Assembly: GCA_016709545.1 (NCBI GenBank)
Contig: JADJMO010000003.1
Coordinates: 434,001 to 498,000, forward strand
From: Myxococcales bacterium
GTDB taxonomy: Bacteria > Myxococcota_A > Polyangia > Polyangiales > JADJMO01
Length of the DNA stretch: 64,000 bases
Direction of reading: 5' to 3'
The position numbers were made by a program, and so were the translations under genes. The notes beneath the pieces were generated by a model. It ran no database searches, had not been told where the DNA came from, and saw nothing but the letters and a program-made list of their open reading frames with translations. This document shows positions 59,560 through 64,000 of this stretch, one piece after another; the first letter of the stretch is position 1, and each line of letters starts with the position of its first letter.

Positions 59560-60257
59560 GCGATCGCTCCCATCCCGATCTCGGCGTCGCGCCGGATCGC
59601 TTCCATGGCCTGTGCGTACTCTTCGCGCGAGCCGCCACCCTTGCCGAACACCGCGTTGCCCGCGACGAACGCGCGCGCGCCCGCCGCCGCCGCGCGGCGC
59701 GCCGTGCCCTCGGCGATCCCGCCGTCGATCTCGATCACCGTGGAGAGCCCTGCCTGGTCGATGGACCCGCGGAGCGCCGCCACCTTGGGGAGGACGGCGT
59801 CGATGAACGACTGCCCGCCGAATCCAGGGTTCACGCTCATGACGAGCACGAGGTCGCAGAGCGGGAGCACGTAGCGGAGGATGTCTTCCGGCGTGGAAGG
59901 GTTCAGCGACACGCCGGCTTTCTTGCCGCGCGCGCGGATTCCCTGCAGCAGGCGGTGCAGGTGGTGGGTCGCCTCCGCGTGGACGGTGATGATGTCGGCC
60001 CCGGCGTCGGCGAAGGCGTCGATCCACCGCTCGGGCTCGACGATCATCAGGTGCACGTCGAGGGTGCGGTCGGTCGCCTTGCGCAGCGCCTTCACCACGG
60101 GCGGGCCGATGGTGAGGTTGGGCACGAACTGGCCGTCCATCACGTCGACGTGGATCCAGTCCGCGCCCGCCGCCACCACCGTCTCGACCTCGCGCGTGAG
60201 CTGGCCGAAGTCGGCGCTCAGGATGGACGGGGCGAGCACGATCGGGCTCTCGGGCAT
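59556..60257 (-). CDS. rpe: Ribulose-phosphate 3-epimerase
   Basis: The 233-residue TIM-barrel enzyme interconverts ribulose 5-phosphate and xylulose 5-phosphate in the pentose phosphate pathway. Signatures are APSILSADFGQL, WIHVDVMDGQFVPNLTIGP, LDVHLMIVEPERW, MSVNPGFGGQSFI and VIEIDGGIAEGTA. I chose ATG 60257 because GAGGG precedes it; an upstream start at 60278 is possible. It is cotranscribed with the HExxH lipoprotein gene. Confidence 0.97.
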   Translation of the reverse strand: MPESPIVLAPSILSADFGQLTREVETVVAAGADWIHVDVMDGQFVPNLTIGPPVVKALRKATDRTLDVHLMIVEPERWIDAFADAGADIITVHAEATHHLHRLLQGIRARGKKAGVSLNPSTPEDILRYVLPLCDLVLVMSVNPGFGGQSFIDAVLPKVAALRGSIDQAGLSTVIEIDGGIAEGTARRAAAAGARAFVAGNAVFGKGGGSREEYAQAMEAIRRDAEIGMGAIA

Positions 60258-60519
60258 CCGTGCCCTCGTACCACTCAAGAGGGCGCACGTCGCGTGCCAG
60301 GGGTTGACCGATGCCGTGGGGTGCTTATTTCTGGCTTCGAAGCAGACGGCCCGCTCCCAAGAGGGGCGGAGCCCGATGGCCCGGAGTCAGCCTCACTCGA
60401 GGCTGGTCGTTGCTTCGCCCGCGCTCTCCAGAAGGGGCTGGGCCGGAGGCTGTTCTCACCCCCCACCGCCCACGCTCGTCGTGGGTCACCCATTTCCCGT
60501 CCATCGAGAAGGAGGAGTC

Positions 60520-60933
60520 ATGCTCACGCTGCACCGCTGGGACCCGTTCGCCGAGATTTCGCGCATCACCGACGAGTTCAACCGCAACGTCCGCCCCGCG
60601 CGGTTCGTGCCGGCGGTCGACATCTACGAGGACGCGGAGTCGCTCGTGCTGCGCGCCGAGCTGCCGGGCGTCGATCCGAAGGACGTCGACGTCTCCGTCG
60701 ACAAGAACGTGCTGACCGTGCGCGGCGAGCGCAAGCAGCAGCGCTCCGAAGAGAAGGAGGGCTGGCACCGCGTGGAGTCGAGCTACGGCCAGTTCACGCG
60801 GTCGTTCACGCTGCCGCAGACGGTCGATTCGGACGCCATCGACGCGAACCTCGAGCAGGGCATCCTGACCCTGCGTCTGCCGAAGAAGACGGCGCCGCAG
60901 CCGAAGAAGGTCGCCGTCTCGGTGAAGAGCTGA
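60520..60933 (+). CDS. Hsp20/alpha-crystallin small heat shock protein
   Basis: A 137-residue chaperone holding unfolded proteins in large oligomers. It has FVPAVDIYEDAESLVLRAEL, LPGVDPKDVDVSVDKNVLTV, the arm FTRSFTLPQTVDSDAIDANL, and the conserved GILTLRLPKK. GGAGGAG precedes the ATG at 60520. In the 260 bp upstream I see neither a CIRCE element nor a clear heat-shock promoter. A strong hairpin follows the stop. Confidence 0.96.
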   Translation: MLTLHRWDPFAEISRITDEFNRNVRPARFVPAVDIYEDAESLVLRAELPGVDPKDVDVSVDKNVLTVRGERKQQRSEEKEGWHRVESSYGQFTRSFTLPQTVDSDAIDANLEQGILTLRLPKKTAPQPKKVAVSVKS

Positions 60934-60949
60934 GCGAACGCAGCGACGA

Positions 60950-60983
60950 AGCACCTCGTGCCGACCCCTCGGCATGAGGTGCT
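60950..60983. terminator. Hairpin between hsp20 and the Uma2-family gene
   Basis: AGCACCTCGTGCCGA (60950-60964) and TCGGCATGAGGTGCT (60969-60983) pair over 15 positions with one mismatch, separated by CCCC. There is no T-run, so it may be an RNA-stabilising stem, or a terminator not dependent on U. Confidence 0.6.
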
Positions 60984-60998
60984 ACGATGATCGCGGCC

Positions 60999-61529
60999 AT
61001 GCACGTTGCCCGTTCCACGACCGTCGAGGAGTGGGGCGCCCTCCCGGAGGACGACGACCGCGAGCTCGTCGACGGGACCCTGGTGGAGCCTGAGGTGGCC
61101 GGGTTCGCCCACGGCCACGTGGTCACGCTGCTCACCGCCCAGCTGCTCGCGCATTTCCGCCCGCGCGGGGGCTGGGTGGTCGGTGACGGCGTCCGGGTCG
61201 CGCTCGGCGAGCGCCGAGGGCGGGTCCCCGACGCCGCCGTGTTCCTCGAGCGCCCGTTCCCGACCGGCCTCGTCGACGCGATCCCCGCCATCGTCGTCGA
61301 GGTGCTGTCGCCCGGCCCGACCAACGTCCGCCGCGACCGCATCGCCAAGGTGGACGAATACGCCGCGCGCGGCATCCCGCAGTACTGGATCGTGGACCCG
61401 GAGGCCTGCACCCTCGAGATCTACGTGCTCCAAGGTGGTGTGTACGCGCGGGTCGCCGCGGCGGACCACGGTGTGCTGCGGGTGCCCGAGCACGGGCTCG
61501 AGCTCGACGTGGATGACCTCTTCGCCTAG
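60999..61529 (+). CDS. Uma2-family (PD-(D/E)XK-like) protein
   Basis: This 176-residue protein belongs to the Uma2/DUF820 family of predicted restriction-type nucleases. Its core matches: the DRELVDGTLVEPEVAGFAHG start, GRVPDAAVFLERP, IPAIVVEVLSPGP, RIAKVDEYAARGIPQYWIVD (with the conserved Asp, Glu and Lys of the fold). These genes are numerous in some bacteria and their biological role is unproven. I chose ATG 60999; ATG 60987 is in frame. Its TAG overlaps the TldD stop. Confidence 0.9.
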   Translation: MHVARSTTVEEWGALPEDDDRELVDGTLVEPEVAGFAHGHVVTLLTAQLLAHFRPRGGWVVGDGVRVALGERRGRVPDAAVFLERPFPTGLVDAIPAIVVEVLSPGPTNVRRDRIAKVDEYAARGIPQYWIVDPEACTLEIYVLQGGVYARVAAADHGVLRVPEHGLELDVDDLFA

Positions 61530-62967
61530 CCGACCTTCGTGCCGCCGACGGTGATCTCGTCGATCTTGATCGTCGGGCAGCCGACGCCCACGGGCACGCT
61601 CTGGCCGTCCTTGCCGCAGGTCCAGATGCCGTCGCTGATCTCGACGTCGTGCCCGAGCATCGACACCTTGCGCAGGACGTCGGGCCCGTTGCCGATCAGG
61701 TTCACGCCCTTGAGCGGCGCGGTCTTCTTGCCGTCCTCGACCAGGTAGGCCTCGGTCAGCGAGAAGACGAAGTCGCCGTTGGCGATGTCGACCTGACCGC
61801 CGCCGAACTTGACCGCGAAGATGCCCTTCTTGATCGAGCGGAGGATCTCCTCCGGGTCGTGCGGGCCGGCGACGAGGATGGTGTTGGTCATGCGGGGCAT
61901 GGGGTGCGAGGCGAACGACTCGCGCCGCCCGTTGCCGCTCGCCGCGAGCTTGAAGTGCCGCGCCGAGTGGGCGTCGTGCATGTAGCCGCGGAGGATGCCG
62001 TTCTCGATGAGCACCGAGCGGCCGGGCTCGTTGCCCTCGTCGTCCACGTTGATGGTGCCACGCGAGAGCGCGAGCGTGCCGTCGTCGACGACCGTGCACA
62101 GCGAGGAGGCGACCTCCTTGCCGATCTGCCCCGAGTAGTTCGACGTGCCCTTGCGGTTGAAATCGGCCTCGAGGCCGTGCCCGACCGCCTCGTGCAGGAG
62201 GATGCCGCTGTCGCCGGGGGCCAGCACCACGGGAGCACGCCCGCGGGCGCCTCGCGCGCGTCGAGCATGATGATGGCCTGGCGCGCCGCCTCGCGGGCGT
62301 GCCACTCGGGGGACTTCTCCTCGAAGTAGCCGAGGGTGGTGCGACCGCCGCCGCCGCTCGAGCCCTCCTGTCGCTTGCCGTCCTGCTCGGCGATGGCGCG
62401 GACGCCGAAGCGCAGGAGCGGCTGGCTGTCGCGGGCGAAGCGGCCGTCGCTGGTGGCGACGAGGATCTCGCGGACCTCCTCGGTGAACGAGGCCTCGACG
62501 CGCACGATGCGCGGGTCGTAGGCGCGGGCGGCGGCGTCGGCGCGCTCGAGGAGGGCGCGCTTCTTGTCGCCCGGCTCGTCGATCGAGATCGGCGCGACGT
62601 CGTAGTGGCGGGGCAGCACGCGCTCGACGGGGAGCTCCGGGGTGCGGGCGTCGCCGAGGGCGATCTGCGCGGCGGTCTCGGCGGCGCGCTTCATGTCCTC
62701 CCACACGAGCGACTCGACGTAGGCGTAGCCAGTGGCGTCGCCGCGCTGCACGCGCACGCCGAGCCCGATCGAGACCCCGCGGGAGACCGACTTGAGGATG
62801 CGCTCGTCGAGCACGAACGAGCCGCCCGCGCGGTACTCGAAGAACAGGTCGGCGTGGTCGCCCCCCTTGCCGAGGGCGACCGCGAGCAGCTTGCGCGCGA
62901 GCTCCGCGTCGATCGCGACGGGGCCGTCTTTGCGGAAAGGGGCCTGGTACCGGGCGGAGCCGCTCAT
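61526..62967 (-). CDS. tldD: TldD-family metalloprotease, one frameshift
   Basis: The product has about 480 residues. With TldE it forms a zinc protease that trims unfolded peptides, and the pair matures peptide antibiotics in some species. The metal motif HEAVGH follows GDSGIL, and other signatures are SIGLGVRVQRGDATGYAYVE and FASHPMPRMTNT. The frame changes near 62238: one more G (minus strand) gives EAPAGGAPVVLAPGDSG, the expected family sequence. No tldE gene is in the window. Start is ATG 62967. Confidence 0.93.
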
Positions 62968-63014
62968 CACGGAGGGATACCGGGTGGGGGGGCGAGCGTC
63001 GAGCGCGGCTTTGT

Positions 63015-64000
63015 CTAGTGCAGGACGGTCGACGGCCCGTGCGTGATCGCGAGCTGACCGGTCTCGAGATCGCGGGAGAGCACGATGCGCTCGTCGTGGG
63101 CGCAGCCCTCGACCACGAGCGGCGACTGGGTCGTGAGCACGAACTGGAGCTTGGGGAAGGCGTTCTTGAGCACCGGCACGATCTCGCGCTGCCGACCGAG
63201 CGCGAGGTGCAGATCGACGGCGTCGATGAGCGCGATGCCCTCGCACGCGAGGGGATCCTGGCCCGGATAGGCGAGCGAGAGCCGACGCAGCACGATGGTG
63301 CCGAGCAGCACCCGCGCCTTGGCCGAGAACGGGAGCTCGTCGAAGGTGACGAGCCGGCCGCCCGGGTCGCGGAACAGCGGCTCGAACGTGCTCGAGTCGA
63401 TGCCCTCGAAGGTGGCGTCGCCCTCGGCGAGCAGCGCGGTGAGGGTGCGTCGATACGTCTCGTCGAGGTTGCGACGCTCGGGCTCGCCCTTGGGCTCGCG
63501 CGGCTGGAACGCCCGCAGGGCGGCGCCGGTGACGGCGTTCACGAGGGCCTGCTTCACCTCGCGCGCGAGGTCGGCCTTGGTGGCGTCGTCGAAGGTGGCG
63601 TGCGCGCGGTGCTCCATCGCGGAGAGCGGTCGATCGGGGGTCGCGCCCACCGCCGCCACCCGGCTCGCCCAGCGCGCGGCCGACAGCGGGATCACGCAGA
63701 AGCCGCGGGACTCGGCCTGCTTGTCGAAGTGCGCCTGCTCACGCTTGCGGATGGCGGCCTCGGTCGCGGCCTCGCCGAGATCGGCCGTCGGCGAGGCGAC
63801 CACGAGATCGTGGGGACGCGCCGGATCGTCCGCGCCGAGGCGATAGCGCGCGACGACGAAGCCCGCGGCGCCCTCCCGCACCCGCGGCGGCGTGACGCAG
63901 AGGCCGGGCCGGGTGGGCGATGGCGCCGAGCAGCGTGGTCTTGCCCGCGCCGCTCTCGCCGAGGATGACCGTGACCCTCCGGGGCTCGCCGTGCTCGTCG
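63015..64000 (-). CDS. AAA-type (OLD/RecF-like) ATPase, truncated by window edge, one frameshift
   Basis: The right edge encodes a Walker A motif (VTVILGESGAGKTTLLGAIA). After a frameshift near 63910-63925 the protein continues as GLCVTPPRVREGAAG and on to LACEGIALIDAVDLHLALG (Walker B-type acidic residues), QFVLTTQSPLVVEGC and a C-terminal end near STVLH. The layout is that of an ABC-type ATPase of the SMC/OLD/RecF class, used in DNA repair or defence. The 5' end is outside the window. No nuclease domain is visible in the part present. Confidence 0.75.
   Translation of the reverse strand, partial: TSTASPGGSRSSSARAARARPRCSAPSPTRPGLCVTPPRVREGAAGFVVARYRLGADDPARPHDLVVASPTADLGEAATEAAIRKREQAHFDKQAESRGFCVIPLSAARWASRVAAVGATPDRPLSAMEHRAHATFDDATKADLAREVKQALVNAVTGAALRAFQPREPKGEPERRNLDETYRRTLTALLAEGDATFEGIDSSTFEPLFRDPGGRLVTFDELPFSAKARVLLGTIVLRRLSLAYPGQDPLACEGIALIDAVDLHLALGRQREIVPVLKNAFPKLQFVLTTQSPLVVEGCAHDERIVLSRDLETGQLAITHGPSTVLH

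Overview
The window is very GC-rich and is densely packed with genes on both strands. It looks like chromosomal DNA of a myxobacterium-like member of the Myxococcota, most likely the Polyangia. The pointers are a cysteine-rich surface protein ending in a MYXO-CTERM-like tail, about a dozen lipoproteins with Asp/Thr/Ala-rich linkers behind the lipobox, a Ser/Thr kinase fused to repeats, an FHA-domain enhancer-binding protein, a WD40 lipoprotein, and a glycine-rich module that I recall from myxobacterial envelope proteins. I see no phage, insertion sequence, CRISPR array or rRNA. One tRNA, tRNA-Leu(CAG), is present.

Layout. 1-5.3 kb: two tandem kelch-like/Cys-rich surface lipoproteins. 5.4-7.6 kb: small membrane protein, XRE regulator, and an ArsR regulator with its SRPBCC partner. 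7.6-11.9 kb: a translationally coupled operon (SDR/hydrolase fusion, outer-membrane barrel, formylglycine-enzyme-like protein) with a divergent LysR gene. 12-17.5 kb: small membrane proteins, lipoproteins and a tandem pair of near-identical beta-propeller lipoproteins. 17.5-25 kb: kinase, HipA/YjjJ-type toxin, chlorite-dismutase-like haem protein, hisZ and purA. 25-31.8 kb: mlaE, a GAF/PAS/receiver protein, a radical SAM protein, lipoproteins and a response regulator with a degenerate receiver. 31.9-38.6 kb: S41 protease, a nucleotidyltransferase pair, a MlaC-like protein, a CXXCH lipoprotein, a flavodoxin-fold oxidoreductase and a YdcF-type lipoprotein. 38.6-42.8 kb: LuxR regulator, FHA/AAA+ regulator, and an AraC-SRPBCC operon. 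42.8-47.5 kb: an overlapping operon of envelope genes cut by a GC-only tract, then LysR. 47.6-57.4 kb: purL, WD40 lipoprotein, two lipoproteins and a serpin. 57.4-64 kb: a poly-G/poly-C tract, tRNA-Leu, HExxH lipoprotein, rpe, hsp20, Uma2-family protein, tldD and an ATPase running off the edge.

Housekeeping functions are purine synthesis (purA, purL), histidine synthesis (hisZ), the pentose phosphate pathway (rpe), lipid transport (mlaE, mlaC-like) and proteolysis (tldD, S41). The remainder is mostly regulators and secreted or lipid-anchored envelope proteins of unknown role.

The most important caution concerns sequence quality. At least 13 genes are broken by frameshifts, and most are repaired by adding a single G or C to a short run. 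Two tracts of about 500 bp consist almost only of G and C homopolymers. I read these as consensus errors rather than real gene decay, and I give whole-gene spans for the affected genes.
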